From positions 1 through 64,000 of the forward strand of contig CAZCUD010000004.1 of NCBI GenBank assembly GCA_964501785.1: a stretch of 64,000 nt of DNA, in the 5' to 3' direction. Source of the DNA: DATBSK01 sp964501785 (GTDB lineage: Bacteria > Actinomycetota > Acidimicrobiia > IMCC26256 > PALSA-555). The translations under genes were made by a program, and so were the position numbers. The notes under the pieces are model-generated. The model was not told the origin of the DNA. It worked only from the letters and a program-made list of their open reading frames with translations, and searched no databases. Position 1 is the first letter of the stretch. Every line of letters begins with the position of its first letter. This document shows positions 1-8,967 of this stretch, in pieces.

Positions 1-2
1 CC

Positions 3-143
3 GACCTCCTCGGGCGCCTCGCCCGCGGCCGCGCCCTGTGGAAGATCGCCGGCCGCACCGCGGTCGTCCAACACCGCATCGCCGCCCACGAGACCAGCTG
101 GTGCGACACCGACACCCGCATGCGACCGAGCACGGCTTCATGA
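3..143 (+). CDS. VirB4/TraC-like conjugation ATPase, C-terminal fragment (cut by window edge)
   Basis: An open frame enters from the left edge and ends at TGA 141-143 after about 46 codons. The visible residues include LWKIAGRTAVVQHR and then ETSWCDTDTRM, which resembles the extreme C terminus of the large ATP-binding proteins (VirB4/TraC type) of actinobacterial conjugative elements. These are cytoplasmic motors that power type IV secretion. The stop overlaps the ATG of the next gene by ATGA, so the two are translationally coupled. The family assignment rests on a short tail and on context, so it is tentative. Confidence 0.5.
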   Translation, partial: DLLGRLARGRALWKIAGRTAVVQHRIAAHETSWCDTDTRMRPSTAS

Positions 144-1216
144 TCTCGCGCGATTCGCAGGTCGATCGCGACGAGCTCCTCGCCCGCACCGACCTCGCTG
201 CGCTCGCCGACGAGCTGCTCGGCGCCCACCGCGGCGCGGGAGCACAGGCCCGCTGGCCCTGCCCCTCGCATCAACCTCAGACGGGCCGCACACCGCCGGT
301 GTCGATCTTCACCGGCCACCGCGGCGAGCAACGCTGGCACTGCCACGCCTGCGGCACGGGCGGCACCGCCATCGACCTCCTCATCGCCGCGCGTGGCCTC
401 AACGTCCGCGACGCCTTCGCAGCCTTGACCGACCACACGCGCAGCCGACCTCGCATCATGCCGAGTGCCCCGGCGACACCGAGACCGGCAGCGAGTGTCG
501 ATCGAGCGATGGTCCAGTACGTCGCCCGCTGCGCCCGCCTCCTCTGGACCCCGCAAGGCCAACCCGCGCGCGCGTGGCTGCACGCACGCGGCTTCACCGA
601 CACCACCCTGCGCCACCACCGCATCGGCGCCGACCCCGGCACCCGAGTCCTGTCGCGCGCCGCGGGGCTGCCCCGACAGGGCCACGCCGCGATCCTCCCC
701 GTCCACGACAACGGCCGCGCGGTGTACTTCCAGGCCCGCTACCTCGACCCCGACCGCGCCGGCGGCCGCAAGTACGACAACCCGTCGGCCCGACTCGCGC
801 CCAACCCCCGACTCGCCGACTTCGCACCGCCAACACCGGCGCGCTCCCGTGCGGTGTTCGTGTGCGAAGGGATCCCCGACGCGCTCAGCATCAGCCAAGC
901 CGGCCATCACGCCGTCGCGCTCCTCGGTGTCGGCCTCGCCACCCACACCATCGCTCAGCGACTCGCCGCCACCTATCCGGGAGGTCCGCTGCGCATCGCG
1001 TTCGATGCCGACCCCCGCGGCATCGACGCCCGTGACGCACTCGTCGACGAGCTCGCCGACCTCGAGCATCCCGACCTTGCCACAGTCGAGCTCCCCGATC
1101 GCGTCACCGACCTCAACGAATGGCTCCGCCTCGACCCGAACACCTTCGCCGCGCACCTCGACCACGCAGCGTCATCCAGTCAGGCGCGCGACCTCGCGCT
1201 CGACCTCCACCGCTGA
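140..1216 (+). CDS. CHC2 zinc-finger / Toprim domain protein (primase-like, conjugative element)
   Basis: The protein has 358 aa. A CHC2-type zinc site is visible near the N terminus (CPSH at about residue 41 and CHAC at about 68). A Toprim domain follows, with the acidic motif CEGIPDA near residue 240 and the DAD motif in AFDADPRG near 287. This is the metal-binding architecture of DnaG-type primases, but no helicase-interaction domain is evident and the protein is shorter than DnaG. Such proteins are common in actinobacterial ICEs, where they are thought to prime the complementary strand after transfer. I chose ATG 140 over an upstream in-frame ATG at 38 because it overlaps the preceding stop (ATGA) and the zinc domain starts soon after it. 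Confidence 0.75.
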   Translation: MISRDSQVDRDELLARTDLAALADELLGAHRGAGAQARWPCPSHQPQTGRTPPVSIFTGHRGEQRWHCHACGTGGTAIDLLIAARGLNVRDAFAALTDHTRSRPRIMPSAPATPRPAASVDRAMVQYVARCARLLWTPQGQPARAWLHARGFTDTTLRHHRIGADPGTRVLSRAAGLPRQGHAAILPVHDNGRAVYFQARYLDPDRAGGRKYDNPSARLAPNPRLADFAPPTPARSRAVFVCEGIPDALSISQAGHHAVALLGVGLATHTIAQRLAATYPGGPLRIAFDADPRGIDARDALVDELADLEHPDLATVELPDRVTDLNEWLRLDPNTFAAHLDHAASSSQARDLALDLHR

Positions 1217-1238
1217 CACGTCGACCGGCGAAGACCGG

Positions 1239-4232
1239 TCACCGGGCGAGGTCGTGAGCGACGACCCTGGGCTCCGGCACCAGCGCCGCCTCGGGAACAG
1301 CCGCCACCACCGTTCGGTCGTCGGTGAAGCGAGTCAGGAGCGTCGGGTCCTGTTCGATCGCCAGGGTTTCGTCGGAGCGATTCCGCGCCTCTCGGGCGAG
1401 GACTTGGAGTCCGCTTTCGCTGTCGCGCACGACGGGCGCGTGCGCGGCGTCTTCCGGGTCCGGTGTTGTGTCGGTGGCGGTGTAGATGCCCACGTCGTCG
1501 CGACCGCGGCTCACGCCTACATACAAGCCAGCGGGGCTTGTTGACGAGCCGACCAACAACCGCGCCGTCGCGAACGTGGCGCCCTGGGCCGCGTGGGAGG
1601 TCAGCGCGTACGAGTGCGTCACAATCCCGCGCGCACCACTCTGGTGCTCGTGTTCAAGGGCGGCGTGGGGCACGAAGATGAGGCCCCGGTCTTCGAAGTC
1701 GACCCACATGCCGGTCTGTCGCTCGGTGATGGCGGTGACCCGTCCGCGGGTGCCGTTGCGGACATGCCGCGCCGGCTCGCCCGGTGGATGGAGGTTTCGG
1801 GCGGGCGCGCGGGCGATGACCTCGTCACCAGCCTGGAACTCTTGCCCACCGGCGCGTAGCTGCGGACCGTGAAGCACTCCGATCGACTGCAAGTGCTCGC
1901 GGGCGCGTTGGTTCAAGGCGCGGCGGGTTCGGTGGTCGTCGGTGATCATGCACACGGGCTCGGTCGCTGTGTTGCTCTGGCCAGCGCGGTCGTGGGCCCA
2001 GTCGCGGACGATCTGGTCGTACGCGTCGGCGCGGGTGGCTGCTTGCGTGACCCGGTGGTCGACGAGGAGGCGGTGAAGGCCCGCGTCGGTGTCGCGGCGG
2101 CGTAGCTCATCGGTAGCGGCGCTCACCTGGGTCATGCGCTCGGCGGCTTGGCGGTGCGAGCCGGTCAGGTGAATTGTGAGATGACCCCATCGGCGCGCCA
2201 GCGCGGCGAACGCGCCTCCCGCCGCGACCGAAGAGTGCTGAGCCGGGTCGCCGACCAGCACGACGCGCGTCGCTGCGTCAAGGCTGTCGACGAGGCGCGC
2301 AAGATCGATCGTGCACACGGCTGATGCTTCGTCCACGACCAGCACTCGACCTCGACGTGCGGGGCTGGGGGGCTCGTGTTCGGCGCGCATGAGGTGCCCG
2401 GCCATGGTCTCGGACGTGATCCCGGTGCGTCGCTCGAGGTTCTCGGCCGCGGTGCCCTGGACCGCGACACCGGCCACGTCGAGCCCGGCCGCGGACCACG
2501 CCGCGGCGGCGGCGCGGACCAAGGTGGTCTTCCCGCTGCCCGCAGGCCCGATGAGACATTGCACCCGGTGCGGGGACCGTACGAGGCGCTCGAGCGCATC
2601 GCGTTGTTCGGCGTCGAGGCCGCTCGCGTCCGCGAGTGTGGTGAGCAGTGCGGGGTCGACGCCGGGTGTGAGTGCGCGTACCCCGCGCCGGAATGCCTCG
2701 AGCACGCGTGACTCCGCGCGGACCATGGCTCGGGTCGTGTACCGCTTCTCGGGTCTCTGGTCTGTGTGTGAGCTGGTGACCTCGAGGACGCGGGGATCAG
2801 TGAGCAGCCGGTCCGCCAGTCGCCCGATCTCGATGGCGGGAAGCCGGTCGACGCTCCAGTCGACCAGCGCCTGGATTGCATCCTCGCGGGCAAATGTCGA
2901 CCGGTTTGCCGTGAGGCCGTCATGACGCAGCAGCCGGTCGAAGACTTCGGCGATCTGCTCGGGCATCGGGTGGACCGCGCGCCCATGGTTGAGACAGCGG
3001 GCGTGGTCCTGTGGACCGAACCCGGCCGCGTCGAGTCGTGTCACCCACTCACGCTCCAGCACGTCGAGTGACTCGTATTCCTTGGCGGCGCGCGTCGCGC
3101 GCGCGATCGCGCGTCGGCCCTTGGCGCTCGCGACGCCCAAGTCGTCGGCAGTGGCGTCGATCTCGGCCCGACGAGTGCTCATCGCCTCGATCGCGGGGCG
3201 GGGCACGCCGTCGATCTCGGCGATCCCGCTGCGCACCACCTTCCAGCGCACTCCCAACCGTGCGCGCAGGTCGGCCTGCAGCTGCGCCGTGGCCAGATAC
3301 CCGGCGGTCTTGGCGTGCGCGAGCAGTTCGCGGCCGCTCAACGCTCGCGTCGATCCATCGGGTCGGCGGGTCGTGTTCGCCAACACCACGTGTCGGTGGA
3401 GCTGCGGATCTGCGGCCCGCGAGGTGAGGTGCGTGAAGGCCGCGCCGGTCAGCCCGTCGCCGCGCACCCGGCGGGGCCCGCGGCCGGTGAAGGTCGCATG
3501 CTGTTCGAGGTAGCGCAGGCCCGCCTCGGTGGCGTTGGCGAAGGCGTCCATGATCACGGTACGGGTCGCCACGTCGGCGCGGGCCCAGAGCAGCGAAACG
3601 GACTTGGGAGCCGAGAACGTCACGTCGTAGCCGATCACCACACTGGCTTGGCGTCGACTCGCGGCGAAGCGCAACAGCTCGTCGCGGGTGACTCGCCACC
3701 GGCCGTCCTCGCCTTGGTGCGCGACGAGGAACGACCGCGAGCCCAACACCGCGTCCAGCGTCTCGGCGTCACCTCCGGTGCGGACCAATAAGCCCCGGGT
3801 CTTGCCGGCCAGCTTGCGCAGATACCGATCCGACACCCCGACGAGCGCGGCTGCCTCCTGAAACGTGAAGGTCGCCTGCTCCCAGCCCGCCCCGCCTGCA
3901 GAACCAGCCGTCGCGTGGGACGCGTGCGGGTGCGGTAGCGATGGTCGGGTCAACGGGGAACTCGTCCGGGGATCCTCACCACGCAGCAGCGCTTCGAGGT
4001 CCTCGCGCGCCACCGCACCCCGAAGGCCGAACCCGACCGTGCCACGGCCGACCCAACGACCCGGGCCCTCAGGGGTTCGATCGAGGAAGTAGCCGCCCAA
4101 CTCCGAACTCGCGCTCTCGTGCGCGGTGGGGATCGTGGCTTGACGGCTGCCCATGACGTAGTCGACCGAGGCCGCCGCCGCGCGTGCGCCAGCGCCGACT
4201 GGGGCGCGCAGCACGGTCACGACCGCCCGCAC
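1239..4232 (-). CDS. MobF-family conjugative relaxase (TrwC/TraA type) with C-terminal helicase domain
   Basis: This protein nicks the element at oriT and unwinds the strand to be transferred. The TrwC relaxase domain shows the segment YDVTFSAPKSVSLLWA and the histidine metal motif in DPQLHRHVVLAN at about residue 275. The C-terminal half is an SF1 helicase: Walker A GPAGSGKTT near 560, Walker B VLVVDEAS, and a late motif VTHSYALTSHAAQGAT. Between the N-terminal strand and the histidine motif lies a helix-turn-helix-like insertion (EAAALVGVSDRYLRKLAG). I placed the start at GTG 4232, which follows a G-rich purine run and gives about 997 aa; GTG 4244 and upstream ATGs are possible. It is divergent from the sigma-like gene across a palindrome-rich gap. 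Confidence 0.85.
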   Translation of the reverse strand: MRAVVTVLRAPVGAGARAAAASVDYVMGSRQATIPTAHESASSELGGYFLDRTPEGPGRWVGRGTVGFGLRGAVAREDLEALLRGEDPRTSSPLTRPSLPHPHASHATAGSAGGAGWEQATFTFQEAAALVGVSDRYLRKLAGKTRGLLVRTGGDAETLDAVLGSRSFLVAHQGEDGRWRVTRDELLRFAASRRQASVVIGYDVTFSAPKSVSLLWARADVATRTVIMDAFANATEAGLRYLEQHATFTGRGPRRVRGDGLTGAAFTHLTSRAADPQLHRHVVLANTTRRPDGSTRALSGRELLAHAKTAGYLATAQLQADLRARLGVRWKVVRSGIAEIDGVPRPAIEAMSTRRAEIDATADDLGVASAKGRRAIARATRAAKEYESLDVLEREWVTRLDAAGFGPQDHARCLNHGRAVHPMPEQIAEVFDRLLRHDGLTANRSTFAREDAIQALVDWSVDRLPAIEIGRLADRLLTDPRVLEVTSSHTDQRPEKRYTTRAMVRAESRVLEAFRRGVRALTPGVDPALLTTLADASGLDAEQRDALERLVRSPHRVQCLIGPAGSGKTTLVRAAAAAWSAAGLDVAGVAVQGTAAENLERRTGITSETMAGHLMRAEHEPPSPARRGRVLVVDEASAVCTIDLARLVDSLDAATRVVLVGDPAQHSSVAAGGAFAALARRWGHLTIHLTGSHRQAAERMTQVSAATDELRRRDTDAGLHRLLVDHRVTQAATRADAYDQIVRDWAHDRAGQSNTATEPVCMITDDHRTRRALNQRAREHLQSIGVLHGPQLRAGGQEFQAGDEVIARAPARNLHPPGEPARHVRNGTRGRVTAITERQTGMWVDFEDRGLIFVPHAALEHEHQSGARGIVTHSYALTSHAAQGATFATARLLVGSSTSPAGLYVGVSRGRDDVGIYTATDTTPDPEDAAHAPVVRDSESGLQVLAREARNRSDETLAIEQDPTLLTRFTDDRTVVAAVPEAALVPEPRVVAHDLAR

Positions 4233-4453
4233 GACGACACCCACCCCCTCATACCCCCGACCTCGGCGCTGTGATGACCCCATGCCGGACTTGTGATGAG
4301 TGGGAGTCGCGGCGCTCGGCGCGCCTGTAGGCGCTGCGCGTGCAGCGGTCCGGCTACTCCCAGCAGAAATCTCGCGATGGGGATCGCGACTGTGAGCGTG
4401 AATGTGAGGGTCGCGTCGCATCCTCCGGGTCCCCCAGACCGTGGAGGTCCCCG
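4233..4453. promoter_or_regulatory. Divergent intergenic region with palindromes; candidate oriT and regulatory site
   Basis: The gap between the relaxase and sigma-like genes carries several perfect short inverted repeats: TCGCGAT-GGGG-ATCGCGA at 4372-4389 and GCGCCT-GT-AGGCGC at 4321-4334. Directly after the first lie three GTGA-led hexamers in a row (4392-4409). MobF relaxases commonly nick close to their own gene at a site beside an inverted repeat, so this is a reasonable oriT candidate. The same palindromes could instead be operators for the two divergent promoters. I cannot identify the nic position. Confidence 0.4.
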
Positions 4454-5164
4454 ATGTCTGCTCGACTTTTCGCCGCACTCGACACCGAGTGGGAGTTGCT
4501 CGGTTCGAGCCGTCCCGCCCGCCAGGCCATTCGCCGCTGGCGCAACAACCCGGCCCTCAGCTGTTTCTCGACGCTCGAGGACCTCATCGGGTTCGTGCGC
4601 GGCGCGGGTGACGCCGAGGCCATCGATCAGGTCCTTGTCGCGCTCGTCCGCCGTTCCCCCCACGACGACGTCGCGGCCCGGACCCTGCTCCAGGCGATCC
4701 TGCCCGGCCTGTTCAACGTCGCTCGCCGGATCGGCCACGGTCGCATCGACGACGACCTCGAGAGCGACGTCGTCGCCGAGGCGATGAGCCGCATCCGCAC
4801 CTACCCGCTGGCGCGCCGTCCCCGTGCGGTCGCCGCCAACATCACCTGGGACGTCTTCGGACGCCTCCACCGCGCACGTACTCGAAACGCGAAGCTCACG
4901 ATCGAACCCACCGACACCATTCCCAGCCCCCGCGCCGACGCCGCCGCCGGTGAGATGGACGCGGCGGTCGAGCTGCGCTGTCTCATCACCCAGGCTCTGC
5001 GCTCGGGCCGGCTCCGCGAGCCCGACGCACGTCTGCTCGTAGCCATCTCGCTCGAACACGACACCCTTCGGCGCCAGGCCGAACGCGAAGGCATCGCCTA
5101 CGCCGCGATGAACGAGCGATGGCGACGCGCCCGCAACCGACTCCGTCTCGCCGTCGCAGCCTGA
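4454..5164 (+). CDS. Sigma-70-like (ECF-like) protein of the conjugative element
   Basis: The protein has 236 aa. The middle segment (ILPGLFNVARRIGH ... DDDLESDVVAEAMSRI) resembles sigma region 2, and the last 60 residues (about RLREPDARLLVAISLEH to the end) resemble a region 4 helix-turn-helix. The match is weak, since the usual promoter-melting residues are not clear. Similar small proteins sit beside relaxase genes in other actinobacterial ICEs, which would fit a role in switching on transfer genes. ATG 4454 is chosen because GGAGG lies about seven bases upstream. An ATG at 4340 is in frame but would place the palindromic region inside the gene. Confidence 0.5.
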   Translation: MSARLFAALDTEWELLGSSRPARQAIRRWRNNPALSCFSTLEDLIGFVRGAGDAEAIDQVLVALVRRSPHDDVAARTLLQAILPGLFNVARRIGHGRIDDDLESDVVAEAMSRIRTYPLARRPRAVAANITWDVFGRLHRARTRNAKLTIEPTDTIPSPRADAAAGEMDAAVELRCLITQALRSGRLREPDARLLVAISLEHDTLRRQAEREGIAYAAMNERWRRARNRLRLAVAA

Positions 5165-5212
5165 CTCCATGCCCGAACAACGCACGCGGCCCGAGCCAAC
5201 CCACACACCCCG

Positions 5213-6691
5213 ATGAGTCCCAACCAATGGGCGATCGTCGTGGCGGCTGCGGCCGTGTTCATCGTCGCCGCGGCCACCACGGGTGACTCGTGGTCGAGAC
5301 CGCGGCGGCGTCTCGGCGTGAGTGCTTCGGCACGGCTCGCGCGCCGCGCCGACCTGCGAACGCTCGCGGCGCGCCGCTCGCGCCTCTCGGGGCGTTTCGT
5401 CCTCGGACGCTGGCACCACACGCTGCTCGCCACCGAAGCCACCACCAGCCGCCGACGCACCAACCGGAGGCCGCCGGCGCGGACCAGCGTGGCGATCGTC
5501 GGACCCACTCGCTGCGGCAAGACCGCCGCCGCAGTCTCGGGCATCCTCGAATGGGACGGCCCGGCCATCCTCAGCTCAGTCAAGACCGACCTCATGAACG
5601 CCACCATCGGCTGGCGCCGCACCCTCGGTGACGTCCGCGTCTTCGACCCCACCGATTCGACCGGCACACCCACCGCGGGATGGTCACCACTGCGCGGTGC
5701 CACGACCATCACCGGCGCCCAGCAAGCCGCCCGCGCGCTCATCGACACCGGACCCCGAAGCGGCGTCGACGACGTCGACTTCTTCACCCGCCTCGCCGAA
5801 CAGCTCCTCTGGCCGCTCCTCTACCTAGCCGCGACCAACGGCGCCACCATGCGCGACGTCATCCGCTGGACCCAACACCAGACCTCACCCGAGGAACCCG
5901 GCACCGACCTCGCCCACTACACCCGCACCGTCACCGACCGAGGACGCGACGCCTGCCACGCCCTCTACGGGATCTGGGCGCTCGATCGACGAACCCGAGC
6001 CAGCGCCTACGCCACCGCGCAAACCGTCCTCGGCGCCTGGACCGACCCCGGCGTCGCCGACGCCAGCGACTACGAAGACATCGACCTCACCTGGCTCCTC
6101 GACGGCACCAACACCCTCTACATCTGCGCGCCCTTGCATCACCAACAGCGACTCGCCCCCGTGTTCGGCGGACTCCTCGGCGACCTGATCAACCAGGCCT
6201 ACGAGCGCGTGAATCGCACCAACGAGGCTCTGCGACCAACCCTGATCGTGCTCGACGAGGCCGCGAACACGCCCACCCGCTGGTTGCCGCATGTCGCGAG
6301 CACCTGCGCCGGCATCGGACTGCTCCTCGTCACCGTCTGGCAATCCAAAGCCCAACTCGACGCCGCCTACGGGACCCTCGCCGACTCGGTGCTGACCAAC
6401 CACGCCACCAAACTCATCTTCTCCGGCGCGTCCGATCTCCCGACCCTCGACTACGTCGCGCGGCTCCTCGGCGACGAAGAGATCCCCCGACACTCAACGA
6501 CCCGCGATCGCCACCACCAACCCAGCGTCACGACCGCCACGGGCCAAACCGTCATGCTGCCCGCGCATGTCCTGCGTCAAGCAGCCCCGGGCCGCGCGCT
6601 GCTCATCCACAACACGCTGCCGCCCGCCCACGTTCGCAGCCACCCCTACTACCGCGACCGGCGCCTCATCACACGCGCCCGGACGATGTGA
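5213..6691 (+). CDS. Type IV coupling protein (VirD4/TraG-like ATPase)
   Basis: This 492-aa protein links the relaxase-DNA complex to the secretion channel at the inner membrane. Residues 6-21 form a hydrophobic N-terminal membrane segment. Walker A GPTRCGKT is at about 97-104, followed by the family-typical LSSVKTDLM. Walker B LIVLDEAANTPT is near 345, and the following segment (HVASTCAGIGLLLVTVWQSKAQLD) matches the conserved RecA-like core. The protein is shorter than VirD4 and has one membrane helix rather than two, a form seen in gram-positive elements. It lies 48 bp after the sigma-like gene in the same direction. A 487-bp non-coding region follows. Confidence 0.85.
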   Translation: MSPNQWAIVVAAAAVFIVAAATTGDSWSRPRRRLGVSASARLARRADLRTLAARRSRLSGRFVLGRWHHTLLATEATTSRRRTNRRPPARTSVAIVGPTRCGKTAAAVSGILEWDGPAILSSVKTDLMNATIGWRRTLGDVRVFDPTDSTGTPTAGWSPLRGATTITGAQQAARALIDTGPRSGVDDVDFFTRLAEQLLWPLLYLAATNGATMRDVIRWTQHQTSPEEPGTDLAHYTRTVTDRGRDACHALYGIWALDRRTRASAYATAQTVLGAWTDPGVADASDYEDIDLTWLLDGTNTLYICAPLHHQQRLAPVFGGLLGDLINQAYERVNRTNEALRPTLIVLDEAANTPTRWLPHVASTCAGIGLLLVTVWQSKAQLDAAYGTLADSVLTNHATKLIFSGASDLPTLDYVARLLGDEEIPRHSTTRDRHHQPSVTTATGQTVMLPAHVLRQAAPGRALLIHNTLPPAHVRSHPYYRDRRLITRARTM

Positions 6692-6847
6692 GTAGTCCTC
6701 ACTACGACCATGACGCTGCCCGCGTGCATGGATCCCCTGCCCTCCACGCCCAACCGAGTTCGCGATTGGGTCGTGGGGGCGGGCGACTTGCTATATGCAC
6801 GCTCACACCTGCACCGCCCGTACATCACAGACGCGCTCACACTCGCG

Positions 6848-6874
6848 CTGGTTCCGCCCGAAGGGCGGAACCAG
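6848..6874. repeat. Perfect 12-bp inverted repeat with GAA loop
   Basis: Arms CTGGTTCCGCCC and GGGCGGAACCAG are separated only by GAA. It lies 157 bp after the coupling-protein stop and is not followed by a T run, so a classical rho-independent terminator is not evident. It would form a very stable hairpin as RNA or as single-stranded DNA during transfer. Confidence 0.85.
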
Positions 6875-6904
6875 CATTGGTGTATTCCTATGCGGGTTGG
6901 TCTT

Positions 6905-6951
6905 GTCAAGAGGGAACTGTCGCGACGACTGGTGTCGCGTGGCCTCTTGAC
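6905..6951. repeat. Nested inverted repeat
   Basis: The outer arms GTCAAGAGG (6905-6913) and CCTCTTGAC (6943-6951) enclose a second pair, CGCGAC (6921-6926) and GTCGCG (6934-6939). Nested palindromes like this occur at recombination, replication or nicking sites and in structured RNA leaders; nothing decides between these here. Confidence 0.75.
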
Positions 6952-7178
6952 GTCGCGTCGGAGTCTGGATCGATCGTGGCTCTGGATGCGTCGAGTGGTG
7001 AGGTTGTGCACTGTCCCGCGCGGCGAACAGTTGGCGGATCCGCTCGGGTCCATGTGATCAGGGGTGATGGGGTCGACCGAAGTCCTTGGATGCTGGTTCG
7101 CGCGCAGAAACATCTGCCAGCTGATTTCCGCGCGCTGAAATCCACCACTTCGTGAACACTGGGCCATAGAGTCCGCGG

Positions 7179-7367
7179 ATGGCACGGCCGAAGATTCACC
7201 ACGAGGAGCGGGTTACAACCGCGATCCGAGTACCGAAGGGGCTCCACGAGCGCCTGAAGAGTGCAGCTGACGAGCGGCAGGTCGCCGTCAACCTGCTCGC
7301 AGTCAAGGCGCTCGAGGCCTACCTCGACCGCTTGATCCCAGTCGAGGATCTCCAGCTCACACGGTGA
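7179..7367 (+). CDS. Small ribbon-helix-helix-type protein (Arc/HicB C-terminal-like)
   Basis: The protein has 62 aa. The segment TTAIRVPKGLHERLKSAADERQVAVNLLAVKALEAY fits a ribbon-helix-helix fold: a short beta strand (TTAIRVP), a helix (GLHERLKSAADE) and a second helix (NLLAVKALEAYLDRL). Such proteins bind DNA as dimers and act as antitoxins or local repressors. No toxin gene adjoins it; the next gene, 79 bp on, is a methyltransferase. It may therefore be a transcriptional regulator of the restriction-modification operon, as control proteins are in other such systems, or the orphan remnant of a toxin-antitoxin pair. Confidence 0.65.
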   Translation: MARPKIHHEERVTTAIRVPKGLHERLKSAADERQVAVNLLAVKALEAYLDRLIPVEDLQLTR

Positions 7368-7446
7368 GTACCTCTCGCAAACCTCGTCGCACTTCCCCGA
7401 GAGTGATTGTCACACCCCTAACGCATAGTGACCCTCGGAGTGAAAC

Positions 7447-8967
7447 GTGAAGCGAACCACAGCAAGCGCACACACCCGCCCGCGACACATCTGGTCTGCC
7501 GACAATCTTGAGATGCTCGCGTCTGTTCCCAACGGCGCCGCGAAGGTCGTGTATCTCGATCCGCCGTTCAACTCAGGACGTTCGTACGAAGCGCTGATGG
7601 GCGTCTCGGAAGCCGGCCACCGTCGACGAGACGCATTTGAGGACATCTGGCGCTGGGACGATGAAGCAGAGAACGCACTCACGGAGCTGTCGAGCCTCAC
7701 GTCGGCGAAGGTGGGCGCGATCGTCCGTTCACTCGTTGACGCTCTGGGACGCTGCGATCTGTCCGCGTACCTGGTGATGCTGGCGGGGCGCCTTGTCGCG
7801 TGTCACCGCGTACTCAGCTCGGAGGGCTCGCTGTACCTGCATTGCGATCCGTCCGCGAGCCACTACCTCAAGATCTTGCTGGACGCGGTGATGGGTCCAG
7901 AGAATTTCAGAAACGAGATCATTTGGAAGCGAACGCACGCACACTCAAGCTCTCGGCGCTTTGGCCCAGTTCACGACGTCGTCTTCTTCTATAGCAAGTC
8001 CAATGACTACACGTGGACGCAACTGCACGCGCCTTACAGCAGTGAGTACATCGAGAAGTACTTCCGCAACGAGGATGAACGAGGGCGGTATCAACTGATC
8101 ACTTGCACGGCCCCCGGTGCCCGACCGGGTACGCGAGCGCACTACCGGTGGAAGAAGGTGCTTCCGCCACCCAACCGACATTGGGCATGGGTCGAGGATC
8201 GGATGGAGGAACTCGAGTCCGAGGGAAGGCTTGTGTACTCCGCAAATGGCGTTCCGCGACTCAAGCGATACGTCCATGATGGCGAAGGTGTGCGTCTGCA
8301 GGACTTGTGGACCGACATCAACCCGCTTGGCGCACACTCTGCTGAGAGAACTGGATACGAAACACAGAAGCCACTCGCACTTCTGCATCGCATCATCGAG
8401 GCGAGTTCTCGTCCAGGGGATCTTGTTGTCGATCCTTTTGGTGGCGCAGGAACCACCGCGCTAGCTGCCGAGCAACTGAGCCGCGCTTGGATCGTTGCGG
8501 ATAGATCGTTGCTCGCTTCGTCACTGACGTTGTCTCGCCTGCGGTCGGACGGCTGCGTTGATGCCGTGGCGCTCCACGGTTTTCCGGACCGGCCCGCGGC
8601 TGCCTTGTCCGTGCGGCGCGAGGATCCGACGACGTTCGCCGTGTGGGGAACGGCGATGCTCGGAACACTCTTGGACCGCACGGATACGAGAGCCGACCTC
8701 GCCTGCGGTAGTGCGCGTCGCGAGGATGGGCGGTCCTTCGCAGATGTTGTGAGTTGGGTTCCCTTGAAGGAAAGGCCCGCGTCTAGTCAGTTGAGCCCGC
8801 GTCGACATTCGATCGATCGCAACCTCCTGCTGCTCGCGGGAAGGCCATCTGCGGCGCTGACCAAGGCGCTGCGTAGGGCGTGTGGAGTCGACGTCGAAGC
8901 CATTTCGCTGGACTCGTGTGTTCACAAGAAGGCGCTCAGCGCGGGCTGGGCGGTGGGGGTCTGTTAA
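7447..8967 (+). CDS. Site-specific DNA methyltransferase, N6-adenine/N4-cytosine (beta-class motif order)
   Basis: The protein has 506 aa. Catalytic motif IV DPPF lies at about residues 38-41, followed by the target-binding middle part, and the AdoMet-binding motif I DPFGGAGTTALAA sits near residue 328. This order (IV before I) defines beta-class N6A/N4C methyltransferases (PF01555 type); DPPF slightly favours adenine. About 150 residues follow motif I, more than a minimal enzyme needs, and may serve target recognition or partner contact. The GTG start at 7447 has GGAG six bases upstream. Its TAA directly abuts the ATG of the m5C methyltransferase, so the two are surely co-translated. It presumably protects one strand or base of the recognition site of this system. 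Confidence 0.9.
   Translation: MKRTTASAHTRPRHIWSADNLEMLASVPNGAAKVVYLDPPFNSGRSYEALMGVSEAGHRRRDAFEDIWRWDDEAENALTELSSLTSAKVGAIVRSLVDALGRCDLSAYLVMLAGRLVACHRVLSSEGSLYLHCDPSASHYLKILLDAVMGPENFRNEIIWKRTHAHSSSRRFGPVHDVVFFYSKSNDYTWTQLHAPYSSEYIEKYFRNEDERGRYQLITCTAPGARPGTRAHYRWKKVLPPPNRHWAWVEDRMEELESEGRLVYSANGVPRLKRYVHDGEGVRLQDLWTDINPLGAHSAERTGYETQKPLALLHRIIEASSRPGDLVVDPFGGAGTTALAAEQLSRAWIVADRSLLASSLTLSRLRSDGCVDAVALHGFPDRPAAALSVRREDPTTFAVWGTAMLGTLLDRTDTRADLACGSARREDGRSFADVVSWVPLKERPASSQLSPRRHSIDRNLLLLAGRPSAALTKALRRACGVDVEAISLDSCVHKKALSAGWAVGVC

Larger units (their letters stand above)
6692..7178. other. Non-coding region with strong palindromes between transfer genes and cargo
   Basis: No convincing gene is present; the one open frame of more than 100 codons (from 6,710) runs straight through the palindromes and has no recognisable protein features. 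The region holds two striking palindromes, annotated separately, and marks the composition change from transfer genes to cargo. It could contain a terminator for the coupling-protein operon, an origin, or a cargo insertion site. Confidence 0.5.

Noticed and set aside
6710..7057. A 115-codon frame in the non-coding region
   Set aside because: It crosses both strong palindromes, has no ribosome site and no protein-like features.
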